A DNA stretch of 64,000 nt, from contig NW_020194557.1 of NCBI RefSeq assembly GCF_002865645.1, forward strand, positions 248,001 through 312,000. The letters are read 5' to 3'. Below the pieces are notes generated by a model. The model saw nothing but the letters and a program-made list of their open reading frames with translations. It was not told the DNA's origin and made no database searches. Positions 55,124 through 64,000 of this stretch are shown here, in pieces (the stretch's first letter is position 1; each line of letters opens with the position of its first letter). Both the position numbers and the translations under genes were made by a program. The DNA is from Hyaloscypha bicolor E (lineage: Eukaryota > Ascomycota > Leotiomycetes > Helotiales > Hyaloscyphaceae).

Positions 55124-56517
55124 CTAGGAGGAGATTTCAAACTGTGTCCCGAAGAAATCGGTTAGATAGTATCCGTCGTTGTGACTACACCAGATGGTAA
55201 AGGAGACATCTTGTGTGTGATCCTTCGGGAACAAAATTGGCCAGCATCCTGTCCTCTCCATATTTTGACTTCTTTCCCATTTCCACAGCCGGCTATTCTG
55301 AATGGCTGTTCTGAATGGCTCTGGCATTTTCGATATGTTGCTAGCGAGCGCATTTGTGTACATATCCTTCATTTCTGTTGATAGATTATTAGCATTGCCC
55401 CCTTGTATATATCCAAAGCTTCTCCTCACCTCTGTTTTCCTTGTATAGATGTAGCGGCGGATGCCGCTGTCTATTAACGTCGAAAGTGCCATCATACCCA
55501 CTACCGGTGGTTAATTCTTCCCGATCCTGTGTTTGGTCTGTCGCTAATCAGTCGTGTCCGAATGCAAAGGGGTATTATTATATACCGTGATTCAAGGATG
55601 ATGGAACAAGAGCCATCTGTCGTAGGCCTGGCAATTGAACTATATAGAGTCAGCGTTGCTAACAGTTAAAACCCGATCGAGTGACATACCCCTCCCGGAG
55701 GTATACTGGGCGGCTGGAGGCCGAGTAGCCAAATCACTAGTCTGCACTGCCGACGATGGTTCACCCTCCGGTGTAGGTCCATCTACAACACACCTCCGTT
55801 TTCTTGGCTGGTTCGAACTCTGCGAATTTTTCTTTTCGTCCTCAGCAGCTAGTAATTCATCAGTTACCTGCTAACTTATCTCCCTAGAGCAGAACTTACC
55901 TTTGAGAAACCTATGGTATTTGTGAGATCCTTGCAATGGCTCTTCAGCTCCTAAACCACTTAAGATATGGTATATGTCGGGTGGCCACACTGGGGAGGAG
56001 TCTGGCTCAATATGCTCGAATACGTAATCAAAGGTATCCTTTGACATCAAATTTGCTGTCCACATAGTAGGCATGAAGGCCACTGCCCAGGTAATTAATC
56101 CATCGGGACTTAAGGTACAAATGCGCTCACATCTTTCCCGGGTTAATTGTTTCCTCGCCTTGGTTGCGTCTGAATCGACGACCGAATCCCTCTGGCAATC
56201 AAAGAAATAGGTTATGTTCCTCGCGAATGTTACTCGGTTCTTCAATTGGGCGGTAGTTATGAAATCTCTCTTCTCTGACTGTGCCTGGGCTATGAGGTTT
56301 TGCCTTCTTCAACAGACGGTTCTGCTAGTCTGTTTTTGAGAGCTTCGATCTCTATCGGAAGATTGGTCGCACACGCGGTAAGCCTCACGCCCAATCCCTG
56401 GAAGGCCTGATATTGATCTTTTGAGGGATGAAAACTCGAGCACCGAAGGCTCTGAACCGACGACTCGAGTTTCTTGATTAAAGCCTCGAGTTGCGAAATA
56501 AACTTGCCCGTCGTCAT
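55124..56517 (-). pseudogene. Unrecognised gene with several breaks
   Basis: Pieces on the minus strand: 56517-56290 (MTTGKFISQLEALIKKLESS, with a short coiled coil), 56288-55871 approximately (starts AQAQSEKRDFITTAQLKNRV, then CTLSPDGLITWAVAFMPTMW and IYHILSGLGAEEPLQGSHKY), then a TAG at about 55872 with the frame continuing as VTDELLAAEDEKKNSQSSNQ to about 55640, and a last frame 55501-55124 (MYTNALASNISKMPEPFRTA). The stop between KFCSREIS and QVTDELL may be a CAG-to-TAG change, in a CA context typical of RIP. I cannot name the family. A start at 56517 is preferred; the earlier ATG at 56568 begins inside the LTR-like element at 56563. A spliced model with introns is possible but I did not find one that removes the stops. 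Confidence 0.4.
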
Positions 56518-56562
56518 ATTGAATGGATGATTCTGTTCATGGGAGCGAGAAATGAGTGGACT

Positions 56563-56684
56563 TGTCACGTGCTGCGCACAGGTGTATATATAGCTTCTTC
56601 ACCGCCATTAGGGCACCATCATTCATACATATATTTACCAAAACACACACATTTCCACTTCCACAGCTTGTCCAGGCCGTGACA
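56563..56684. mobile_element. Short LTR-like element, subfamily A copy 2 (122 bp)
   Basis: Begins TGTCACGTGCTGCGCACAGG and ends CAGGCCGTGACA. A perfect 5-bp duplication GGACT is at 56558-56562 and 56685-56689. It is a close match to the copy at 3552-3672, including the TATATATAG word. It lies 45 bp upstream of the ATG at 56517. Confidence 0.77.
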
Positions 56685-56736
56685 GGACTACTTAAAGGCT
56701 TGCATATTTTTGCACTAGGTGACTAATCGTGCGGTA

Positions 56737-57548
56737 CAGCAATACGGTCGAAAATTAGCAATATGGTCGTTTCCCCCCCCCCCCCCCCATTTATCGTCTT
56801 TAATTAATTAAATATCAATACCATGGCCAAATTCGACCCAGAAGAAGAGAAAAGGATAACCTAGGCCTCCGATGTTTATGCCAAAAGCCCACACGTCAAA
56901 AAGTGTGTAATTGCGCGAAATTTAGAGTAAAATATCGACTCTGGAAAGCGCGTTTAGCAAGACAAAAACCACAAAACACCAAAGGGGGCTATAACAAAAC
57001 ACTTAATCTTAACCTGGAGGAGGGCCTCAAGCAGTTTATCGATTTCTTGGTCTATTTAAGCCATAAAGCTAATCTCAAATCGGTTCGGGCGATAGCTAAT
57101 AAGATTCTTGTGGAGAGCGCGTTTACCCACTATGTCTGGGCACAATAAATGTTGGCTAGATCGCTTGGTTTTATCACGTCACCCCCCCCTCGCCCTTTAT
57201 TTTATAATAATGGCTTTGGTAATATGGTTAGATTAGATGCTAATAGGAAGGAGACAATTATTAGGTATACGAATTAGGACATAGTAGTTGTGAAATTAAT
57301 TAATTTCTTAGAATCGTAGCATTTTTGGGGGGTTTTTGGTGGGGGGTCGCTGATAAGGTAAAGTATGTAATATTTCTACCATTTTTTACTGTACGCATAT
57401 GCAATGTGAAAGTAAGAGAATTTTATTTATTAATTATAGTGTGAACTCCATATAAACTGTAAAATATTTTTCTGCGATTTGCACTAAATTTCTAAAAATT
57501 GGTGTTCCAAAAAAACCATCATATTACTGATTTTTGACCGTATTGCTG
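56737..57548. mobile_element. Pogo/Fot-type DNA transposon relic (812 bp)
   Basis: Inverted ends starting CAGCAATACGGTCGAAAATT (right end CAGCAATACGGTCAAAAATC) match for about 40 bases. TA lies directly left (56735-56736); the right side reads ATA, so the duplication is not clean. The interior frame at 56903-57148 encodes EEGLKQFIDFLVYLSHKANL and KSVRAIANKILVESA, the CENP-B type helix-turn-helix of pogo-family transposases. No DDE catalytic region remains. A C16 run is at 56773-56788. Confidence 0.72.
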
Positions 57549-58558
57549 ATACGCACTAAACCCGCAGGCACGCAGGGGCTTTAGTGCAAGTCCTGACGCA
57601 CGATAAGGATAATCAGCGCATAGCACCCAGTTTCTAAGCGCCGTCGAGATCCAATAAAATACAATTATTTGGCCCGGACGCACTCTGAATGTGTGCCACG
57701 TCATCGAGCAGGGGCAATCGGCTCTGATTCATTGGCTATACGAATATTCCCCAGAGTTGTAGTCCTGCAACTTCAAACTTACCGTCTCTCCGCGCGTTGT
57801 CTGTTGTATTTTACACGGGGTGACTAGGGTAATGACGGGCCATGCACCCAGTTTCTAACCGAATTCCCGCTCAAAAGCACGACTTTACAACTTTTCACTT
57901 TCTTAATAACTAAATAAATACTAATCCATTAACTTTACTTTCCAAATATAGCACTTAGGAATATAATTAAGTTAATATATAAAATAATAATAAATTTATA
58001 TAAGAAGGATAACTATTTTAAAAAGTATAAATTATATTTAATATATTACTTTTTTATATAACTTTTAAATATATTTATATAGATTACGCACTCTTAAGTA
58101 TTAAAAATATGAAAAGTATTCTTATTACTATTATAAATTATTATATCTTAGAGAATTTAAGTTTAAATTTAAAATTAAAATAATTTAAAAATTAAAATTG
58201 TAATAGTGGGGTCAAGGCAATAGTCAAGGCTCAAAGATCCGAGAATCCCATGTATTGAGAATACTAAGCTAAAGAGAAGAAAGAGAGAGAGAGAGAGAGG
58301 GAAGGAGGAGGAGATAAAAGGAGGGAAATACTAGCTAAAACCACTGAAACGCCGGCTAGCTTGTTCAAACTAGTCATGTGACAGCCACCCCCCTTTAACC
58401 CCAGCCAGCACTGTCACAAAAATAAAATAAAATATTTACAATTAAATTAATTAGCTCAAATTATAATAATATATTTGCTCCATTAACACCACAGACAGGT
58501 TATTTTCCCGCCCTATCTTCTAATATTCTATATATCTAAGCAGAATGCTGCCCAGATA
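57549..58558. other. AT-rich repeat-like stretch
   Basis: No gene. The word CACCCAGTTTCTAA occurs twice (near 57626 and 57848). The bases 57900-58200 are strongly AT-rich, and a (GA)n run is near 58282-58299. This looks like RIP-affected old repeat. Confidence 0.45.
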
Positions 58559-58715
58559 CAGTGAAACCTCGCTATAAGGATACTCAATATAAGGATACAT
58601 CTGCTGGCCCCGCAGGGATTAATTTTGCTGTGTGCCACACCTCGTTATAAGGACACCTCGGTATATCCTTAGTTTTTGGGGACAATTTCGGTATCCTTAT
58701 ATCGAGGTTTCACTG
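58559..58715. mobile_element. Pogo-type MITE (157 bp)
   Basis: Ends CAGTGAAACCTCGCTATAAG and its complement (GATATAAGG / CCTTATATCGAGGTTTCACTG) with TA on both sides (58557-58558 and 58716-58717). Such CAGTGAAACCTC ends are known from pogo and Tigger-like elements. It ends 159 bp upstream of the ATG of the 2EXR/F-box-like gene. Confidence 0.8.
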
Positions 58716-58874
58716 TACCCCTGAGCATGCCCCAGCTGTGGCGCACTAAGCGAACTGTGGCACCTGACGAGCGCGTAGCGTCGCGTCCACCTCGCGAAGC
58801 GCCGAGCCGTCCTCTAACACCAACTTCAACATCGACTCTCACAACGAATCTATGTCATATCAACGCGCTTCACT

Positions 58875-60728
58875 ATGAATAATCCACCTCCAGCTCCGCA
58901 GTTACTGCTGCCCTTCGGGCTCTCGAACGCCCCCGATGCCTCCGACTCCGACTCCACTGGCACCTGGGACGACGAAGGCACCTCAGCCTCAGAAGACAGT
59001 GATGAGGAGGCATGTTCGCTCCCAGACGAGGGATGCGCAGACGAGGGGTATTGGGAAGACGAGACTGCTGCAGATGCATGGCTGGCCAGATTCCCGGGCG
59101 GGATTTCTGCACTCTATCCACAACTCTTCCTTGTCAAGCCTCGAGGAGGAAAGGTCGTAACACTAACCCGCTATCCGGATAGAACCGACTCTCTCCTTCA
59201 CCTGCCCCCCGAAATCCGAAACCGCATATACATACATTATTTTGATAGAGATGAGGAGGTGAGGCGCCCCAAGGAAAGCTATGCTCCGTTCCAAAATCGT
59301 GATGGCATAGCAATGCAAAGAATCCTCCTCGGCAGTGAGAATGTGGAGCTCAAGTTCTGGTTGTCGACGGCGTTGTTGCAAACCTCGCGACAGTTGCGTC
59401 ACGAGGCAATGTTCATCCTCTTCAGCAACCGTGTCATCACGATAGAGTGGCTTCCCGCCCTCCCACGCCTGGTTAAGTTCCTGGGCAAGGAAGGTTGTGC
59501 GATGGTGCGGTACCTGGACATATGGGACACGCTAAATGTCCAAGGCGAAGACATTGCCGGCTACCGAGAGATCATCACCAGCATCATGCAGTTCCCTGGT
59601 CTGCTGCACCTTCGTATCGTTGTCTCCTGGGGCATACGCCATATGGGGCTGTGGAGCGATCGCACTTTCTCATGGCTCGACGCAACTGAATGGAACGCAA
59701 ACGGTACTCCCAAGGAAGACGCGATTCCCAAAATGCGGGCTGAGGACATTGACTTACATTGGCCAGAGTGCGACGTTCTCAAGAAACTGAAGGCGCAGAA
59801 GTTCACTCTTGCTGTGATAACCTTCTCGGCCGACAGATACCTCGAGTTCGATAGAAGCTATGGGCCTCTACCCGATATTATCAAGTCGATTCAGTCTGAT
59901 CCTGCCCCCATACAGTCAATAGCCCTAGCAGCGACTCTCACTAGCTCTACTTTACCCCAAGTCCTCGACCCTTTCGAAGCCGTCGAAATCCAACCGCGTA
60001 GCAGTGCCTTGACACCCAACTCGGAATTCGATGATGAGGGCCCCGACAGCCCTGCTTGGCAAGACACCGACCTTCTCACCAACAAGACCATTCCATTCTA
60101 TAACTTCTTCCGCGAGTTCTTCTACAATAACCCCCCTTACGGGCCTCGGCTGTCATATGTACACACTTCTTTTCAAAAATTCGTCACCTTTCCAACGGCG
60201 CGGAAGTCCACAGGAGCTATCATGCGGGACTGCGTATTTTGCTACATCAGTGAACGGCACTGCGAGTATCACGCCATGCCAGACCAACCTCCATTTGAGC
60301 CCAAGATTCAAGAGGACAGGGAGGAGGGCGACGACGACGACGAGGACGAGGGTGAAGGCGAGCGCTTTGAGGTGGAGAAGGATGTGAAAATATTACAGGC
60401 GCAATTTCAAGATCTCTCCTATGTAGATATGCAGATGGTGTGTCAGGAGTTGGTTCAATGGATGGAGGACCACGGCAAAACTGGCGACATCTATTATCAT
60501 AAGATTTTCGAATTCTCAAAGATTTCCGCATTTCTCGACTATCAAGGTTGGCCCGATACGCCACTCAGCGAACGCTTAGTCCGGCTTGACCGTGCGGTTG
60601 ATGCTGGGTGGATTGGGAAGAGAGTGGATAAGGAGGAAATACCGCCCTGGGATATGCTGTATCGTGAATTTCGTTCTTGTTACAGCCATCGCCTCAAGTT
60701 CCGAGAGGAACCAAGAGTCTTCTTGTAA
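58875..60728 (+). CDS. 2EXR/F-box-like protein
   Basis: An intronless frame of 617 residues. The start is the first ATG in frame. The N-terminus is acidic (SDSDSTGTWDDEGTSASEDS). At residues 108-119 it has LHLPPEIRNRIYIHYF, the L-P-x-E-I-R-N-x-I-Y signature of the fungal 2EXR/F-box-like family. A long alpha/beta region follows, with repeated LLRL-like strands. A second acidic stretch (EDREEGDDDDEDEGEGERFE) is near residues 475-495. The end is basic (YSHRLKFREEPRVFL). Many such proteins are found in fungi and act as possible substrate adaptors; no specific role is known. It is intact. Confidence 0.8.
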   Translation: MNNPPPAPQLLLPFGLSNAPDASDSDSTGTWDDEGTSASEDSDEEACSLPDEGCADEGYWEDETAADAWLARFPGGISALYPQLFLVKPRGGKVVTLTRYPDRTDSLLHLPPEIRNRIYIHYFDRDEEVRRPKESYAPFQNRDGIAMQRILLGSENVELKFWLSTALLQTSRQLRHEAMFILFSNRVITIEWLPALPRLVKFLGKEGCAMVRYLDIWDTLNVQGEDIAGYREIITSIMQFPGLLHLRIVVSWGIRHMGLWSDRTFSWLDATEWNANGTPKEDAIPKMRAEDIDLHWPECDVLKKLKAQKFTLAVITFSADRYLEFDRSYGPLPDIIKSIQSDPAPIQSIALAATLTSSTLPQVLDPFEAVEIQPRSSALTPNSEFDDEGPDSPAWQDTDLLTNKTIPFYNFFREFFYNNPPYGPRLSYVHTSFQKFVTFPTARKSTGAIMRDCVFCYISERHCEYHAMPDQPPFEPKIQEDREEGDDDDEDEGEGERFEVEKDVKILQAQFQDLSYVDMQMVCQELVQWMEDHGKTGDIYYHKIFEFSKISAFLDYQGWPDTPLSERLVRLDRAVDAGWIGKRVDKEEIPPWDMLYREFRSCYSHRLKFREEPRVFL

Positions 60729-60910
60729 CAAGAAGTATACATGGCACAGTTGTGGAATACGCATCATTGGCATGAGCATCTTTTCCCATTCCAGAATCAA
60801 AACAAATTTGTATCCTGCAACTGTCAACTTGTACAAGCAACCTATCACTCTCAGCTCACCCTCGGCTCAGCCAAAAGACTCGCCTGAGCCAACTTGAGCA
60901 GATATTTTCT

Positions 60911-61840
60911 TTAATATCCTGCCTTATCCACTCGAACACGTAAGGTATTCGACTTCCGGACTTCCAGTACATGGGCGATCTTAAACGCCCCCGCGATACT
61001 GAAGCCCAAAGCAGCCCACATAAAGCCCGCAGCCAACCACGTCGAGACATAGAAAGCCCACCCCATCCATGCGTGGGTCATTACCCTAGCACTAATGTCT
61101 TTAGGCCCTGTTATCTTGTCGGCTAGCGCTGTAATCTTCGCCGAGGAGATCGTAAGGAGAATGACCGTGGGTACGCTAGCCAGGTAGCCGACGCGGAAGA
61201 CGAGTACCGGTGGTGTGCTCGTAACTAATAGAACGACAACGCCGTATAATAAAGAGAGCAAAGAGACACTAGCTAAGGCAATACCGATTGTAAGCAGGAC
61301 TAGCGGCGTCTTGGTGTCAAGTGTGCCGTATAACGAATCTAATGGCGGCAGGTGTGCGGCATTGCTACTCTGCGCTAGCGAGAAAGTATAGCCGGCTTTC
61401 TGACAGACACATATACTTGTGCTTTGGTTCTTATTGGCATTAGTGGCATTTGTATTCCACATACTAGAGCATATAGATAAGTAGTTGACTTCGTACTAGT
61501 CTAGGCTGCTTGCAGGAGAGAGCGCTAGTATTAAACTATATAAGATATGAGCTATAGTTAGTCTTGTAGATTGGGCTACTAGGGACTACGGTACAGTTAT
61601 AATTGCAGATTGTCTGAGTAAACCTGTCGAGGTGCTAGCGAATAAGGTGAGAATGGAGAGGACAAAGGTGACGATTATAAGGACCTCAATGCCGATTAGT
61701 AGCGGGAGCTGCGAGGTAAAAGGTCCTGTTATCCGCAATGTGAATAATGAAGCTATCTTATTGATTTCTACCGCCGAAGTGGAGGAGTTAGGAAGTTTCG
61801 AGACAAGAGAGCGATTATATAATCGCGTGCTAGAATAAAA
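60911..61840 (-). CDS. SUR7/PalI-like membrane protein, 5-prime end cut by a MITE
   Basis: The frame 61462-60911 (183 residues) has NANKNQSTSICVCQKAGYTF, the Cys-x-Cys outer loop of the SUR7 family. It is followed by three helices (VLLTIGIALASVSLLSLLYG, VFRVGYLASVPTVILLTISS and GWAFYVSTWLAAGFMWAALG). A fourth, earlier helix appears in the same strand upstream at about 61838-61600: PLLIGIEVLIIVTFVLSILT, then LFASTSTGLL. An intron with an acceptor at about 61463 would join them. No Met is found upstream before the MITE that starts at 61867, so the true start may be lost or separated. SUR7 proteins mark eisosome-type plasma membrane domains. Confidence 0.65.
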
Positions 61841-61866
61841 ATCGCGCAGGTGGCGCTTCTTGTGTA

Positions 61867-62813
61867 GAAGAGTTCACTGGCCAACCGCCCAAACTACTCA
61901 ACCGCCCAACCTAAAAATCTTAATATTTAATCAACGCCTTAATAAAATTATGATTCCTATTAAATACTAATACTTTATAGTATTCTCAATCCCCTAATAG
62001 CTATATATTACTTTAAAACTATACGGTGTTACTAAAATTATTTATTTAGTAGCATTTTCGGCATTTTCCTACTAATTTTTACCCCACCTGCACCATTCCC
62101 ATCCTTTACTAATTCCGATATAATTAATTAAATATCTTATATAACGTCCTCAATCTTTATTTATATATGGCTTAATATAAGAGAGTATATTAGAAGGTTT
62201 TTTGCATTATTATAATAACACTTCTTATTAAATTTTCTTTAGGGTAAGAATTAGTAACTTGCATTTAATGGGGTAACAAGCCTAAATTTGGGTACCTAAT
62301 TCTTGGGGCAAAGAATCGCTCACACCATATAAATATTCAATTATAATTTAGGTACTATTCGAATTTTCAATTATAAAAACTCGTATATTAATCGAATTCG
62401 CTATTATATAGTAAACTTTATGCCTCCTTTTAATTAGCTAGCTACTTCTTGCCTTACTAATAAACGCTATCTTGCCTTTGCATCTTATACCTTTGGTTTT
62501 GCTCCATTAATTCGATCTCAAAGGGTTTCGTATGCAATTCCATACTCTCGTACATTTCCCAATGGATTTAGTCTTCTTGTAATCGAGATATCATCGTGAG
62601 CCGTCTATAATCGCACGCTCCCTGAGAGCTCGTTGGGATTGTCCGCGAATTCGGTATGGTGATATTTCTTTACAGACATGTTGAGGGGCTAAAAAAGCTT
62701 TAGAAAACAGTTGATTTGATAGTAAAATATTATGTAGGTGTTGAATTATGATTTTTGGAAAACAGCGATTTTGGGCGGTTGGGTGGTCTGGGCGGTTGGC
62801 CAGTGAAACCTTC
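61867..62813. mobile_element. GAAGAGTTCACTGGCC-type TA-flanked element (947 bp)
   Basis: Inverted ends GAAGAGTTCACTGGCCAACC and (right) GAAGGTTTCACTGGCCAACC pair for about 40 bases. TA lies on each side (61865-61866 and 62814-62815). The same end design as the element at 27211-27454. The interior is AT-rich. A weak minus-strand frame (SVKKYHHTEFADNPNELSGS near 62670-62610) might be transposase debris, but I do not claim it. Confidence 0.78.
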
Positions 62814-62815
62814 TA

Positions 62816-64000
62816 ACCTCAGAGGGGCGTAATTCCACCGTGTTTCCTCACCCCTGCGTTACTCCTTTCACGAGGATGCGAAGAATTTCCGATGCTTGGA
62901 GAACAGGTTTGCCCACCCTCGGCTCAGATACTTCGTAAAAGTGGCAGCTGCTCGCGTTCAAAGAGTAAAACAGAACAGGCAGGAGGAATAATTAATACAG
63001 AGGCCACGAGTATTTTGCTAGCGCTCGGGATAAGCTGTATTTTGAATAGAGGATAGCTGATAAAATTGATCATTGGCAACGATAAACAGATAGCATACCC
63101 AAGCATTACCTTGATGGAGACCATCCAAATAAGATGATCTGGCCTGCCTATTCCAGTTGGTGAGTACACACCATTCAGTTTGTACGCACCACTTGTTTGT
63201 ACAGTCGCTTGCAGAATCGGTTTCTGGTTTTGGACTTCGATTATGTTCTCCGCACACGGCCCTCACGCTTGTTGCCAGATATCTTAGGGGGGCCTATGGT
63301 GAGGCCGGGTGTTGTGCTAGGAGGCTTTCTCGTATTTGCAGCGTTCCCGCATCACTTGATAAGAGACACCCCCCCTCTTGGTTTCATTAGAGTACCAGTT
63401 CTGACGCGACTTTACTGTTTGCTAGTGCGATTTAGATTCACCTCTGAAACGAGCCAAATCTCTCAGGATGCCTCCAGTCTCAAAACTATTCGCCCACAAT
63501 TATGCACTCGCCCCTGCATTGATAATACTCTTGGACGAGCTATTGAACTGGGATCGATTTATCGGTGGAAAATCGATATGTTGGAGATTGACAATCTGTA
63601 GAATGACTAGTTTTGACTAGATACAGGAGAGTGATTCCATAAAAAACAGAGGGAATGGGTTCCCTAGCTATATTCCTGATTTCCACCCCACCATGTGATT
63701 TACCCCGCACTTACTTGGTGGTGGGAACGATTTACCAATCTGATTCCTGAACGTACGTTTAAGGAACGTAATCGAATGGCGATACTAATAAACGATTGGT
63801 GTGTTCGTACGTAAGTAATACCCAATAATCGGACGAACTGAATTAGTGGTAGAACCTGGAGTGGAAGGAATGAATACTAGCCAAGCTAGCTAATTCAACA
63901 CGAGCAATCTCCGTCATACACAAGAAGACAGCCTGATACGGCCGCCACTTCAGGCCCAAGGGGCATCATAACGCTCGAAAGACTGAATGCGCCGGCATCA
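62816..64000. other. Gene-poor right end
   Basis: No domain-bearing frame. The frames near 63197-63601 have no support. No RNA gene or terminal repeat was recognised. Confidence 0.35.

Noticed and set aside
62600..62680. Transposase-like frame in the 947-bp element
   Set aside because: Too short and without a recognisable motif.
1..64000. Starship-type giant element, CRISPR array, biosynthetic gene cluster
   Set aside because: No DUF3435 captain, no spacer array, and no backbone PKS, NRPS or terpene enzyme is visible.

Overview
The window comes from a filamentous ascomycete (Pezizomycotina; the gene families look most like Leotiomycetes, which is an inference). Support for this: short GT-AG introns of about 44-120 nt, HET-domain genes, two Zn2Cys6 regulators, a fungal rhodopsin-like membrane protein, SRPK-type and NLR-type relics, and AT-rich transposon debris with C-to-T type stop codons that look like RIP (repeat-induced point mutation).

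Layout. 1-8.4 kb: an NLR (NACHT-type) 5-prime relic, an intact Smr-domain gene, an SRPK-like kinase pseudogene split by nested transposons, and a Zn2Cys6 regulator. 9-11.6 kb: a decayed MFS transporter and a small TA-flanked element ending in a 40-nt G run. 12-16.7 kb: a possible small secreted protein, a seven-helix rhodopsin-like gene and a long gene-poor stretch. 16.8-23 kb: an intact amino-acid permease and an intact dolichol kinase (SEC59 type), separated by a MITE that carries a nested LTR-like element. 23-33.3 kb: a HET gene, a secreted protein with an in-frame stop, a second Zn2Cys6 regulator, a small unknown gene and a secreted SRPBCC-type protein. 33.7-43.7 kb: a 1.1-kb-codon disordered protein, a second HET gene and a divergent pair of unrecognised spliced genes. 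44.5-48.6 kb: a gene graveyard with an orphan ORF, a Set9-like histone H4K20 methyltransferase copy and BCS1 and GH47 fragments. 49-56.5 kb: a minisatellite, an Aa_trans-type amino-acid transporter with a frameshifted tail, and a decayed unknown gene. 56.5-64 kb: a pogo/Fot-type transposase relic, a large acidic 2EXR/F-box-like protein, a SUR7-like membrane gene cut by a MITE, and an empty end.

The most distinctive content is the mobile DNA. I could delimit fourteen insertions by eye, twelve of them with target-site duplications: four very short (121-132 bp) TGTYACG...CGTGACA elements with perfect 5-bp duplications (probably solo LTRs); three GGGAAAATGTAAAACGAC elements (two with perfect 8-bp duplications); two hAT-type MITEs with perfect 8-bp duplications; and several TA-flanked Tc1/mariner/pogo-type elements. 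They are nested in each other and in genes, and five of them sit within about 50-510 bp of a start codon. No operon-like or otherwise coordinated new pathway is visible; the genes appear to act independently. The candidates for something new are the short element families and the unrecognised gene pair at 41-43.7 kb.
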